Origin: Psettodes erumei
Taxonomy: Eukaryota; Chordata; Actinopteri; Pleuronectiformes; Psettodidae
NCBI GenBank assembly: GCA_016785225.1
Contig: JAFBJZ010000830.1
Location: 1 to 64,000 of the forward strand
Direction of reading: 5' to 3'
DNA length: 64,000 bases
The position numbers and the translations under genes were made by a program. This document shows positions 1-11,559 of the stretch, piece by piece. Each line of letters begins with the position of its first letter. Positions within the stretch are counted from its first letter, which is position 1. The notes beneath the pieces were generated by a model. That model ran no database searches, had not been told where the DNA came from, and saw only the letters and a list, made by a program, of their open reading frames with translations.

Positions 1-2470
1 TAGAACACTGTTTTATTGACACTCCATGACATAAAATGGTATAAATTGTGTTACAAACTCCAAAAAAGATCATCACCAGGCATATCACAAAACTGAAAAA
101 AATGTGATATGTCGTAAAAATGCAAAAAAAAAATGCTAATAATGCCTCAAATCATTAAAGAAAAGTTTTTCATCAAAACTCCATCGCAAATAAATGGTAT
201 AAAATGTAACAAACTCCACAAAATGTCATCATATACTGTTACTAACACAAAAACATAAAAAAAATGAAATGAGCCAAAAATGCCCCAAAACATCAAGTCT
301 CCACAGCATAAAATGTTTTAAAAATGCAACAAAGGTGTTAGTGTAGTATGTATATCTTGTCATACTTCATAGTATAATATGTGTATATGTCATCAACAAA
401 AATTTAATCTCAAGGCCATTCGCAGTTCCTTTTATTTTTTTGAGATGCTAAAAAGGAACAGGGAAATTACAGAAATACATTGTATTCATTTCTTTGTATA
501 AAACATTTATTATTGATGAGATTGACTGAGGAGGACAACAGTAGTGTAAGAAGAGGCAGAGCGCTTGGTCATTTAGCAGATCGGAGGAAGCTGATTGAAC
601 TTAAGTGCAGCTCAGACTGACTTGTGGAACAACCACTTGATAATCTCCTCCCCCTCCAATTGAAGCTTTTGATACTCCTCAGGGTTCTTGGTGAAAGAGA
701 TGTTGGTGCATGTATATTTAAATACAAGAGAAAGATATTTTGTAATGTAGAGGATGACAGCACATACAGATTTGACTGGCTGGCAGACACAAGTGTAGTG
801 ATACAAACATTGATTTGAACACCTCTCCAAAACTAAAGCAGCAGTGCAAATGATAATGTTACACTAAAATCATTGAATAACAAAAAGAATGTGTAATGTG
901 TAATGACAATTTGATACCTTACAATGCTATTATATTTATTTATTTTATTTATTTTTTTTTTTTAGAAAAAAGGGTTATGGTCTATGATGTAAAAAAAATG
1001 AAAAATGCCAGTGTTCTGGTATGTCATAAAAATGGCAGTATTGTTTCTCTTACTACTGCAATGCATCTTTAAATGAAGATCATTCTAATCTGTGCTCTGT
1101 GGCATAAATGTCATCAAACAAAAATTACAGTCATTCAGAGTTCATTTGCTTTGTGTGAGATGCAGAAAATTTAAGATGGCCAAAAGATGCCACAAAACAT
1201 CAAAGAATAGCTTTTTATAAACACCACAAAACATCAAACAATAATGTTAGTGTTATTTTACTAAGTCATAAAAACACAAAAACTGTCAAAATTTAAGATG
1301 GCTTAGAAATGCTATAAAACCTCAAAGAACAGTCGATTGTACACTCAATTGCATAAGAAGCATTATAAAAGGTAGCCTAGTGCTTCCAAAAACACAAAAA
1401 TAAAATGTTACTATAGTATGTCATATAAACGTGAAAAATGTCAAAATATAAGATGGCCTAAAAACATCACAAGAACATCAAGGAACAGTGTTTTTAAAAC
1501 ACTCCATACCATAAGAAGCGTTAAAAATAGAAAAAAAGGTCATAGCCTAGTGTGTCCCAAAAATGTGGCACAACACCTTACTATTGTATGTTGTAAAAAT
1601 GCGACATATGTCTAAATTTAAAATGGCCTAAAAACACAACATCAAGGAACAGTGTTAAGAAGCATTAAAAATACAAAAAAGATCATAGCCTATTGCGTCC
1701 CAAATGCACAAAAGAATGCCTGCTTATAGAATGTTGTAAAAATGCAAAAACTGTCAAAATTTAAAATGGCCTAAAAATGCAAAAAACAAAACAAAACAAC
1801 AACCTCAAAGAACAGTGTTTTTTTAAACACTCCATAGCATAAGAGGCATTAAAAATGCAAAAAGGTCATAGCCTATTATGTCCAAAAAATGCAAAAAAGC
1901 CCTACTACAGTAGTGTGGTATGTTGAATGTGGAAAATATATATATAAAAAAGTGGTAAAAGGTGAAAAAAGGAACCCTCATAGTATGTCATAAAAACATG
2001 AAAAATGTAGCGGTATAACATGTCCCTAAACAACCAAAAAAAAAATCAAAGAATAGAATTTCATGAACTTGAAAATACACCTTTGGCTACTATAGTCTGT
2101 CATAAAAACATGGAAAAAATGCTGTGTATGTCCTAAAAAAAGAATAGCTTTTCATGAACACTTCGTAATATAATATGCCTTGAAAAAAAAGATTAAATTA
2201 ATTAATAAAAAAAGTCATAGCATAGTATGTTTTGTAAACATGAAAAACCATCAGAAAATAGTTTTTCATAATCACTTCAAAATGTCATAGGTCAATGTTG
2301 GTCAGAGGCGTCACATTGTAAGGCATCTAAACACCATAAAAACATCATTGTACAATAAAACAAAAATGTCATGAAAATTGTCATAGTGTAGCATAGAAAT
2401 GTCACAAAATATGTCATTAGAGCGAGGCATTAAAAGAGTCATGAAAAGTGGTATAGTAGAGTAAGGCATA
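1..2470. repeat. Degenerate tandem array, units about 120-170 bp
   Basis: AT-rich sequence in which the same phrases recur in order: 'catcaaagaacagtgttt', 'cactccatagcataagaagc', 'ggtcatagcctag', 'tatgtcataaaaac', 'aaatggcctaaaaa'. The 'caa(g/a)gaacagtg' landmark recurs near 1323, 1478, 1639 and 1805, so units are roughly 155-168 bp there and shorter or more decayed elsewhere. The stretch 560-830 is less repetitive. The array lies about 2 kb downstream of the gene's likely polyadenylation site. It is an old satellite or minisatellite-like array with no coding signal of its own. Confidence 0.75.
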
Positions 2471-4539
2471 AAATTGTGGAAGTATTGTACTATACTTAAG
2501 ATCATTGTATATAATTAAATATATATTATTATAATTGTTAGTGTGTTTTTCTTTTCCAACCACATTAGCTCACCACGTGTACATTCAACTACTTCCTCGA
2601 AAAGTCTGAGAAATTTAGACATGACATGCTGTAGAACACAATACATTGGCTTTTAATTTGTGAAAATACAAAATGAAATCATGTACAATTTATGTACAAC
2701 CATATTTATACAAGACAATAAACTGTATTATATTGGATATTATGACATAGTCAGAAATATTAACTTAGCACTGTCATTGTATCTACAAGTCAATGTGCTA
2801 AAAACAATCACAAAATCATACAAACTCGACTGCAATGCTGAATGTCTCTTTAACCCACAGGTACAAGCAAACAAGAAAATCTGTCAAGACAGGAACACAC
2901 AAAAGAAATATTTTATATTAAGCTATACAGATTTCTTTTAGAAGTACATTAAATGAATCACTATCAGGCTCTGATATTGATGGTGTATCGTTGTGGTGGT
3001 GATGGTGTATATTAGTTTTAAGACTTCAAATTATTCACTACAGGTTTTTTTTATTTTCAGGGAATAATAGTCTCATATTAAGAAAGAGCAGGTTTTTAGA
3101 AGAATGATATCCGAGCTGGCAAGTTGGAAAGTAAACAGTGAAGAATATTTTTCAGTCTCACAGCACCAGTAAATTTAGCTGAACTAGAAGCCTCTTTTCG
3201 CAGCAGTGGGTCTTGTGGAGTCCTCCGTTGGCTTCAGCACTGCCTGGCACATTACTGGCACTGAGGGATGGACAGATGAAATTCTCAGTGCCAATAAAAA
3301 TGTCACAACCTCTCTCATTTTACATCCAGCGTGAATCCTGTGCTAGACTGTTACACATCCTCAGTACATTAAGGTTGTTAGGGACTACTTTTTTTGGTCA
3401 CTTTCCTTCCCCTTCATTGATTCTGAAGTAAAGTGACAACAGTGCCATTATAGCTATGTTCTATTATTCAAATAAGACAGGATTAATAACCATTCTTGGA
3501 TCTGTATTGTGATCTCATGTGCTTACAAACTAAAACAGATGACTGATGTTTCATCAGATATGTTTAAATTTTTTCTTGTTTTGTTTTATGGATATATCAC
3601 AGATGTAAGCATCTCCTAGATGGTTTACCAGCAGGATGTATCACAACATGTAAATAGCCCAAAAACACTTTTAATGATAGAGCTGTTTTTTATTTATCTA
3701 CAAAAAGCATGCACATGTCTTGATTATGGCATTAAGATTGGTCATGGAGTGTATACAGGTGCTTAATGGCCTCCAAGACAACCCTGTGTCAGGCAGTGCT
3801 TACAGCCAAAGGAGGAATTCAAGATGCCCACTTCATGCGATATGTGGCTCACCAACAGACTTAATTTGGCGCCATGCTACGTATGTCATAGTATTTGGCT
3901 TTGCTGTCTATGGTATCTTAGAAAATGTATAAATCTGCCACTGTACTAGTTATTTTGTAAGATTTTAGATAAATTAATAATGTGGCCAAAAAAAACAGCT
4001 CTATCATATTTGGCTATTAACAAAAGAAAAAGAAAAGAAAATAGAATATTTTTTCATTTCATTTTACCCTTAATGCAACTTTGCAGACACTTACAGTAAA
4101 AGCCTTACTCTGGGATTTCTGGGATTTTGGACATTGCAACCAAACTCTGACATGAAAAAATTTAGAACAAATAACTCAAAAAGGCAAAGCTAAGACAAAT
4201 ATAAATGGATAGAGATAAGGCTGCAGCCAAGTGTCAGACTGGCCATCATAACTGTCACAAATGTTGTGAATTCGCTCCAAATGGCAAAGGAATTACTGAC
4301 AGTCAGTCACTAACAATGCCATTGTGGTGGGACTGCAGCTGGATGTAAAATATGCATTTTGATATACTGTAAAGAATAACTCTGCAACACTGGGTAACAT
4401 AAATGTAGTAGCAGTAGTTGTTGTTCATTGACAGCTAAAAAGGCAACTTTTACACTTAAAAATTTGATCCAGTAATCATAATAATAAACCCTTTAGGTGT
4501 AGTCATTTTCGAATGATTGCTCATCTCCATCAAGTGACC
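2471..4539. other. 3' flank, no gene seen
   Basis: AT-rich sequence with only short open frames on both strands. It could hold distal 3' UTR if a downstream polyadenylation site is used (another AATAAA on the minus strand lies near 3689). No exon, RNA gene or mobile element could be recognised. Confidence 0.5.
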
Positions 4540-4545
4540 TTTATT
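4540..4545 (-). terminator. kcnma1: Candidate polyadenylation signal AATAAA
   Basis: The plus strand reads tttatt, so the transcript reads AATAAA about 295 nt after the terminal stop codon. A T-rich stretch follows on the transcript strand. It is the first canonical hexamer I see after the stop. Position and sequence are the only support, and more distal sites may be used. Confidence 0.5.
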
Positions 4546-4839
4546 CCCGGAAATGGAACAAAAAAGTCATGGCCTCTGGTCACCACTTAAAATTAGCCGT
4601 GAAAACTAGTTGATGAGTTGCAATATTTGAGTATCATTGTCTTTATGTATATTTCATGTGTGACTGCCTGTACGATAAGCTTGCTGCAGAGGTGAATGAG
4701 GAAAGCAGGTTGTCTTCCTCTCATCTAATGTCAAATTTTTTTTATATTTGCAGATGAGAAGATATCCTGAATGCCAGACTGACACCTATGATAGGTTTTC
4801 TGGGAGTCCAAGTGTCTTGGTGTCCATGTGAGTCAGAGC

Positions 4840-4988
4840 TCAGCACTCATCCTCTTCTTCTCTGATGGGTGGAATCAAGCTACTTGTGGATTTATACTGA
4901 CTGAATTGGTTGACGGCAAGAGTATTCACAGGCGTGATCCGTATGGTCCTCAGGTGGGTATTCGCTGGCTCATCTGTAAATGTCTTTT
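4840..4988 (-). CDS. kcnma1: kcnma1 terminal exon, VEDEC-type C terminus
   Basis: Last coding exon of the long-tail BK isoform. The acceptor is ..cttcctcag; two bases complete a Glu codon carried from the microexon, followed by 48 codons and TGA. The peptide contains FTDEP, NQFSQYKSTSSLIPPIRE and ends EEEDEC, matching the mammalian FTDEP...INQYKSTSSLIPPIREVEDEC tail with one Val-to-Glu change before DEC. In mammals this tail affects trafficking and partner binding; here that is inferred from similarity. It follows the 29-nt microexon at 5795-5823, and without that microexon the frame from exon 7763-7984 would not be kept. Confidence 0.93.
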
Positions 4989-5794
4989 CTGAGGAAGAGC
5001 CAAAATCATATAGAGACAAAGAGGAAGGATATCAGATGATTAATGATACACTGACATTAATTACAATTTCAGTGTCACCAATTTTTTTGTTTGCATTTTA
5101 AGTACACACTGAACACTGGAAGGACACTATACATTTTAGAAGAAATTATTGTGTTCCGACATAATAAAATAAGGTGGAGTTCTAATAACAGCTAAGGAAC
5201 CAGAATCAGAAGCAGAACCAGAAGAATCCTTCATCATATATAAATATATATATACTGCCACTGAAGCATGCTTTTTTGTTGAGTCAGGAGACATGCACGT
5301 CACCACTTGAACAAAATCTGCTGTCATACTTAACTGTACTACATTTTATGCTAACACGTTTTACCTCACAATTTATACATAACGTTTTGTTTTTCTTTAA
5401 ATATTTTTGTGGGGCATCTGGCTTATAGATGGACATAGTCTGACATAGTACACTGCTGGTGATTCATCCACTTGGCAGTGTCCATGGTCATGCATTTTCC
5501 TCAACACAACTTAAGGCTGTGGTTCTACAGTACATCAATACATATGCCAGTAGATACATGTTGCAATGATAAAACACCAAACTTGACTTTATACAGAAGT
5601 AGCATCAAACCATTCAGTTGCACGCACACAGTCAAACCTAGAGTGAGATGTGCTCAGGTCATAACCATGCACTCCCAGAGCAGTGCAGCCAACACCCAAC
5701 TACTTGTCTTTCATTCTGGGGGCAAAATGTCAGCAAGAACATGGCCATGTTCAATGCATTATTTAAAATCATGCATAATCATTCATTTCCATAC
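4989..5794 (-). other. kcnma1: Intron before the terminal exon
   Basis: 806-nt phase-1 intron. It holds one candidate alternative acceptor at 5192-5193 after a pyrimidine-rich run, followed by an 18-codon in-phase tail ending at 5136 (see findings). Nothing else is recognisable. Confidence 0.8.
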
Positions 5795-5823
5795 CTTGGC
5801 CCACTCTATTCATCCTTGTTGCA
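5795..5823 (-). CDS. kcnma1: kcnma1 29-nt microexon (NATRMNRVGQ)
   Basis: The acceptor is ctttcttttttcaaag and the donor is CAAG|gtatgg. With the AA carried from the previous exon it encodes N-A-T-R-M-N-R-V-G-Q and passes one base on. The mammalian long tail has NATRMxRMG at the same place, so the exon is recognisable despite its size. At 29 nt it is not a multiple of three, so it works only together with the terminal exon at 4840-4988. Confidence 0.93.
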
Positions 5824-7746
5824 CTTTGAAAAAAGAAAGTAGTACACTAAATGTAAGCTAAATAGGAAATACTAATACTAATATGGCCATTAATAAAAGA
5901 AACTGCAAAGCATGATGATCAGAAGCATGAAAAGAGATGCTCTCATGTCATATGGTTATAGAGTAGGGTCACCAGTAGTTTACAATGAAACAGCTCAACA
6001 AAAAAAACAAAAAATAACAGAACATGGATCATGTCAGAAAAGCTTAAATTGCCGTCACTGTGCATCTAGCAACTGGAGCATATGTCAAGCAGCCATACTG
6101 GATCCATGCCTATTGCCAAATGATGTCACTGTTTCAGGTGTAATTCAGAATCCAAGGAGCAGCATGCAGTCAAAATACAAATGAGGGTTAACCAACTGAA
6201 AAGGTTTTTTTTATATAAAATGTGCAAGTTAAATGGTTTTGTGCAGCTAAATGTCTCTTTTTTTAGCAAAGATAACTAACCGTATAAAGCTTGTAGTGCC
6301 ACTTCAGCAGCTGTGAAAATGTACTATGTGCTCATTCATTTTTAAAATGAACAATCAAAGAAAAATTTAATGTGAATATTTTCTAATGGAAACAACAGTA
6401 TATTAGAAGGTATATGGAGAACATACCTCTGCAATTCGGCAAAATCCTCTAAATGTGTTAATAATAGAAAATGTTAAGATATTTGAAAATGAAATACACA
6501 CAATGGAGAGTAAAGTCTATTACAAAAACCTATACCCCATATTTGTAAATTTCAATAATTTAAACTCATCATGCTTTTGTATTGACAACCATAGTCAACA
6601 TGCCATGCTCCTGAACTGAGGTTTTTCTGAAGTTGTCCAGAGTAAGAGGTGGCAGGTGGGTTTCTGAATACTCATAAACCGACAGCTGAGCACTACTCTT
6701 TTGGCGTTATCCCCAAAAGAATGGGATGGTTTCTTTTTCCAGTGTCTGAATGGACCAATTTTGACTGCGTCCAGAGGGAGATTGGATGGTAAGGAGGTCC
6801 AAAAAAAAAAAATGACACCTTAGAATTGTGGCTAGAGGGTCATTGGTGATTGTTGCAATGTCAACCCAAGAGCCGATTGTTGTATGTCAGTAGTGATGAA
6901 CATCGGCTCAGTTGTCTCAAGGAATTCTTGTACCAACAGGTAGGCATTGGTAGGCCAGGAAGACTGAAGCTTCAATGGTAGCAGGTGCACAAAGTTAGGT
7001 GTAGTAGGAATTTGGGGACACAATGGAAAGGGGTTTGAGTTTTTCTGGGAAACCATCAGACAAATGAGGGACTGATGTTAGCAGGAAAGGGAAGAATGAT
7101 GTTCGAAGCCAGTCCTTAGATGTAGCCCAGACCACCTCCAAATGTTATCTAAACATCCTCAATGTGTCTTGATCATATTCCATGTCCTCTTGTGATTGGT
7201 TGACCCAGAATGCATTTGGAGGTGGCAGTGTAAGCCTTGCCCTATTTGGTGGAAATCCAGGGTGGATGAGATATGTCCTGATATTCTGACTGCTCTGAAT
7301 ATTGTAGAGGTGTCTTGGACACATCTTATCAGTGTCACATTGTAGTCTTTGGTTGTGCCTATGGACTGACAGCAGGATGGGTTACCCTTTTGTGGGATGT
7401 GCTCAAGCTTATGGCTGTTTTCCTTGTAGTGGCTTCTGGCTATGCAGATATTGAGATGCTTGGACTCTTGCTGCATGTCCTTAATGCCTTGTTCTACTGG
7501 TGTGAGGGTCCAGTTAGTGAGTTATAGGAAAATCGGAAAAATCAACTTAACATAACATAACATTTTCTGCAAATATTTTCACATTTTGCATGGTGTTATT
7601 GAATGCAAACAAAGACTTAAAAGTACCACATACATACACATTCAAACATTTTATCACATCACCAGCCAGACACGTTACAGTCTGTCTGGACACACAGGAC
7701 CACACTGTTTTGCTATTCATTGACACAGAAAGTCAGAAAGAGAGCT
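5824..7746 (-). other. kcnma1: Intron after the main tail exon; diverged repeat-like sequence
   Basis: 1939-nt phase-2 intron counted from the donor at 7762. The part from about 6600 to 7530 is less AT-rich and carries two moderately long minus frames (6832-7056, 7159-7476) with stops between them. It looks like a decayed mobile element, but I cannot name a family. No EMVYR-type terminal exon was found. Confidence 0.5.
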
Positions 7747-7762
7747 TTAGAGGGGCACATAC
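7747..7762 (-). CDS. kcnma1: Readthrough C-terminal extension KYVPL-stop (alternative)
   Basis: Continuation of the preceding exon past its donor: the GTATGT of the splice site itself encodes the Tyr-Val of KYV, then Pro-Leu-stop. Mammalian BK has an isoform ending KYVQEERL at exactly this point, so the KYV part is probably conserved because it is the splice site. No good polyadenylation hexamer was seen just downstream, so use of this end is uncertain. Confidence 0.5.
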
Positions 7763-7984
7763 TTTTGTTTGTCTCGTGAGTCCCTGCTTTTGGTGCGGTT
7801 GGTGCGGTTGGTGGCTGGGATAGAGTGGACGGATGAGCTCTTTTTGCTGGAGGAATGGGATGAATGGGAAGAGTGGGAGAGACTGGTTCGAGACTGGCCG
7901 GCGTTGTGGTCAAACTGCATCAGGCAGAATATCAGGTCTGAGGGCACCAGCTCAAACGCATATGGTGGATTGGTTATAACATAT
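7763..7984 (-). CDS. kcnma1: kcnma1 exon: end of RCK2 and Ser-rich tail
   Basis: The acceptor is ..tctctcctctag. The exon encodes YVITNPPYAFELVPSDLIFC, the last RCK2 strand region, then a Ser/His/Lys-rich tail (SHSSHSSSKKSSSVHSIP) ending SRDKQ. It differs from the usual vertebrate sequence at PPY-A-F (usually E) and VP-S-D (usually T). The donor is CAAAA|gtatgt. If the donor is not used the frame reads on as K-Y-V-P-L and stops at 7747, giving the short C terminus. That readthrough mirrors the mammalian KYVQEERL form. Confidence 0.97.
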
Positions 7985-8119
7985 CTAGAGGAGAGAGGGC
8001 ACAGATGGGAAGTCAGGTCTAAATATAGTGTAGGTGGAAAGATTTTTTTGGCAAAGCCTTGTTTTGTGGATCCCACTTATGTGCATGTAAATTCAAGGAC
8101 ACATTGGGTCCTTACTCAC
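7985..8119 (-). other. kcnma1: Short 135-nt intron
   Basis: GT..AG intron with donor CG|gtgagt and a pyrimidine-rich acceptor ending ctctcctctag. No other content. Confidence 0.95.
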
Positions 8120-8238
8120 CGTTTGGTACATTGGCTTTGTGTGTTTAGATGTGCATCTCGTAACCGATAGATGCCAAAGCACAGCATGTTGTATGTTTTC
8201 AGAGCTTTGCAAAACAGGTCGCCGTAACAACCACCATC
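8120..8238 (-). CDS. kcnma1: kcnma1 exon: RCK2 C-terminal part
   Basis: Encodes DGGCYGDLFCKALKTYNMLC followed by FGIYRLRDAHLNTQSQCTK(R), the well-conserved RCK2 C-terminal lobe. The acceptor is tttgcag and the donor AAACG|gtgagt (phase 2 exit). LNTQS stands where mammals have LSTPS. The exon is 119 nt. Confidence 0.97.
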
Positions 8239-8299
8239 CTGCAAACAAAAACACAATGTAGTACAACAGTCTTCAGAAGAAGATTTAAGTATGAGCAAA

Positions 8300-9180
8300 T
8301 TCTTAAGCTATCTTAAGTTATCAGCTGATTCAGAACATTCATGAAAATTCAGAACAGGCCTCTTCAGAACAGTCCAATATTGTCTTCTCATCCATTCTTG
8401 GCTGCTTTTAGAAATTTTGGGTCATTATCCTGTTGGAATCCAAGAGCTGCCTGCCTGACAGAGCTCTCTGACACTGGGCAGTATGTTTTGATGGAGAGTG
8501 CCTTGATAAATTTATGATTTCATTGTGTCCTGTGACTTGTGATTCAAGATACCCCATGCCTGATACAGCAAAGCAACCCCATGACCCCCCCTCCTCCATG
8601 TTTTACTGTGCGTGACAGTGTTCCTTTCTTTGAAAGCTTCATGTTTTTCTTCTGTGAACAAAGAGCTGACTCATCAAATAGCTCTAATTTTGTTTCATAT
8701 GTCCACAGGAACTCTCCCACAAGCATCGTGGCTTATCGACATGGATTTTACACAGTTTAACACCAGTCAGCCACTTCCAAGTTTCTCTTTCTATGGTGCA
8801 TCTGGACACTGTTGTACTTTGGTCGTGGAGGTCTGCTTCTATTTTCTTTTTCCATCATTTAAACTACCCTTACTTGAAATATCAATGGCAGGTCAATTTT
8901 ACTCTTGTGGCCACATCCAATGAGGTTTTGCGAAGGTCCATGGTCCATGGTTCTTAGACTTCTTAATAATATTAGCAGCTGTGGTCACAGGAACATCAAG
9001 GTGCATGGATATGGATTTATAGCATTCACTTTGACCAGCATGTCAGATATTTCTTTTCCTTATCTCCTCAGACAACTGTCTTTTTTCCTTTTTTTGTCCA
9101 TATTTGGTGTGGTGCACTCAATGATACCAAACAGCATTAGGATTTTCTTCAATAAAATAGGCTGAATGACTGATTATACT
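8300..9180 (-). mobile_element. Decayed Tc1/mariner-type transposon
   Basis: Fragments of a Tc1-like transposase are readable on the minus strand in shifting frames: near 8726-8650 a 'LWTYETKLELF' block (family: LWTDESKFEIF), near 8600-8560 'TVKHGGG', then 'WGCFAVSG' (family: VWGCFSASG), and at 8416-8442 'GFQQDNDPK', the second catalytic Asp block. Frameshifts and stops separate them, so it cannot be active. Ends are approximate, since no terminal inverted repeats were defined. It sits inside the intron 8239-9500. Confidence 0.85.
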
Positions 9181-9500
9181 ATAGAAGACTTAAACTCCTT
9201 TTTCACAGCAACTACAACCTTGAACTTCTCTAGACATTACCAGCAGGGGCCCTATGTGTGAATATAAATGTCCAAATAAGTTGGACTGGACATTAAACAG
9301 GCTTTGACCTGCTGTGTCCCTAGTACAAAGTCTGACACCTACAATCTCATATGAATATGTCATGCCATATTGCTGGGATTTTTTCCACTAAATGCGCTTA
9401 TTTGAGGATGATTACATTGGATTAAAACCCTCAGTCAGCTCCCACAATACAAGCAGACAAAGATGTGTTTAGCCCTTGAGTGACAAGACCAGTCACTTAC

Positions 9501-9695
9501 CCCGAGGTCGGCAAAGGGCCCGTCGTACAAGGCCAGCTGTGCCACGCGACACCTGTCCCTGTTCGCCAGTGTCTGTGGTGTGCTGTACCCGCCCCGTAAT
9601 GCATTCTCCTCTGCCAGCAACCCCTCCAGCTCTGGGGTCGCCCCGCCTGTTACCAGCGTCCGGATCAAGGTGAGGATATTATCATTGAAGTATGT
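9501..9695 (-). CDS. kcnma1: kcnma1 exon: RCK2, after the calcium bowl
   Basis: 65 codons, phase 0 on both sides. Begins TYFNDNILTLIRTLVTGGAT and ends LALYDGPFADLG. It includes PELEGLLAEENALRGGYSTP, where mammals have PELEALIAEENALRGG. The acceptor is cattccttcag and the donor GGG|gtaagt. It is more GC-rich than its introns. Confidence 0.98.
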
Positions 9696-10472
9696 CTGAA
9701 GGAATGAGGGTAGAGTGGGGTGAATCCTAAAGCAAACGCCACTAAAGTCACAACTGAACCTTCTCAAAGTGCCAATCTAGCTCGAATGGTGCTATCTAAC
9801 TCTTCTCTGTCACGTCACATTGCTCTGCACTCTGAGTGAAAAGACAGGAGAATCCAATTACTGCAGGTTACATTCACTCCCATCAGAGAGACACAGGAAG
9901 TCAATGTACACATCCGTGCTGTCCAGTCTTTTCTCATGGCTAAATATTCGATTAAAAATGAGCTTTACAAAGTGCCTGTTAAGCCTGAATATGCATTTCC
10001 CTACTTGTAGATAGCTTTTTAATTCAAATCTGTTATTGCTTTGTTCATTTTAACAAGGGCAAAATGTCTTCCCTTTTCCTTGCACTGTAGTCTCTTGTCT
10101 CCCTCTGCTTGTCTAGCGGTGACATGTCCCTCATCTGCTGACAGCACTATTGACTAAGATGATGGATGAGGGCTGTCCATTAGGTAGCATTACCTTTGTC
10201 TACACTAGAGCACACTTGAAGGCAGCTTTGTTCTAACCTCACTCAAACTGAAAGGCAGACAAATGAAGCCATCATACCTACTACAAGTTCCAGTCTTGTC
10301 ATCTATTGTCTTAACAGAAGCACAGTGTGCCTACATTTTTTTAGGGACCACAGGTATTCTGCTACATCTGTCCTGACATCAAAACACAAGCTTTCAGATA
10401 TATTAAAAAAACACTATCATAATCTCTTTACATGTACAGATTTGCCCATAAGCTAAATCAATTCTGACTTAC
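9696..10472 (-). other. kcnma1: Intron, nothing recognised
   Basis: 777-nt phase-0 intron of ordinary AT-rich sequence. Confidence 0.8.
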
Positions 10473-10603
10473 AGCACTCATTAAGGAATCCAGTACACTG
10501 ACTGCAAAGGCTGTCCCACAGGCAAAAGGCTGAGTGAGGTATAACTCCGTGTCTGGGTCGTCATCATCATCTTGATCCAGGAATTGCACATTTGAGTCAT
10601 TCA
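10473..10603 (-). CDS. kcnma1: kcnma1 exon: calcium bowl of RCK2
   Basis: Encodes (V)NDSNVQFLDQDDDDDPDTEL, the calcium bowl, whose Asp run forms the high-affinity RCK2 Ca2+ site, followed by YLTQPFACGTAFAVSVLDSL and MSA. The bowl is fully intact. The acceptor is cccctacag and the donor AGTGCT|gtaag. The exon begins with two bases completing the Val codon, so the 28-residue cassette at 11560-11643 can be inserted before it without a frame change. Confidence 0.98.
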
Positions 10604-11559
10604 CTGTAGGGGGTAAATGTCAATATTATTACTTATTTAAATTCTGTCTGTTTTGACACACTTAAAGGAGCCTCATGAGTTTATCTGTGGTTTGAAAAAA
10701 ACTGTGCTTAGGCATACATCAGGCAAATACTTGGTTGATGTAAAGAGGAGGACCCAAGAGTACAGTTTTTGTGCACAACCGTAGCTGCAGATATGGACTG
10801 TATTAGAAATCTGTGTCTTGACAGATTCTCCTACGTTTCTAAATTTGGTCAAAATCTATTTTTCCTAATTGACTGAAATAAACCGAGTCTGGTATTCATG
10901 TTTGGCCTTGTGGCCAACTTGCCTCTGCCACATTCCATATCCAGGCCATTCATGCACAATCATGATGATGCCATGCATATTGTCAAAGCTTTGCCTTGAT
11001 GCAAAGTCCTCCTGAGGTCAATATCAGTAACACCAATATGTCATTGTTTGTCTTGTAAATCCAAGACAGAACTTCCAATTACTTATACTTGCATGTCAAA
11101 ACAAATGAAAGTATCTCATTGCCCCAGAACCTTCTTTGAAGATGTCTTTGAGCACAAAAACACATGCAGTAGCTGGAAGAAAGTAATGATGTAAAATTTA
11201 GTTGGAGAACTGCTACTTCTGTGAGGACAGAAATAAATGTCAGTCATATCGACAGGGCTGGGATGAAAGAAGGGCCAGAGAATGTGATCCGACAGAAGAT
11301 GCTATGAAAACAGCCACAAGGACTTCTGAGGGATCAAAGGCCTTGTAATTCTTAGAAAAATAAAAGGGAACAATTTTGCTTTGAGATAAGGGGCCAAAAC
11401 AAGACAGGCAATTTCAACCAGATCCAAGGGTAAAATGTGCTCAAAGTGATGCTATGGGAATGGACTGAGCCTCTTGTGCAGCAAGAGAAATCAAAAGAAA
11501 GCTGATATGGAGGCAGCAGCAGTTACAACACTGCAGCACAGGACAGAGGCACTTCTTAC
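10604..11559 (-). other. kcnma1: Intron, nothing recognised
   Basis: 956-nt phase-1 intron between the optional cassette and the calcium-bowl exon. No further feature seen. Confidence 0.75.

Noticed and set aside
5472..5861. 129-codon plus-strand frame overlapping the microexon
   Set aside because: It is on the opposite strand to a well-supported microexon, with no domain and simple composition.
7159..7476. 105-codon minus frame downstream of the main tail exon
   Set aside because: No recognisable domain and no fitting splice sites; sequence character suggests a decayed repeat.
4989..7762. Search for an EMVYR-type alternative terminal exon
   Set aside because: No sequence encoding a KEMVYR-like end was found on the minus strand between the tail exon and the left edge of the window.
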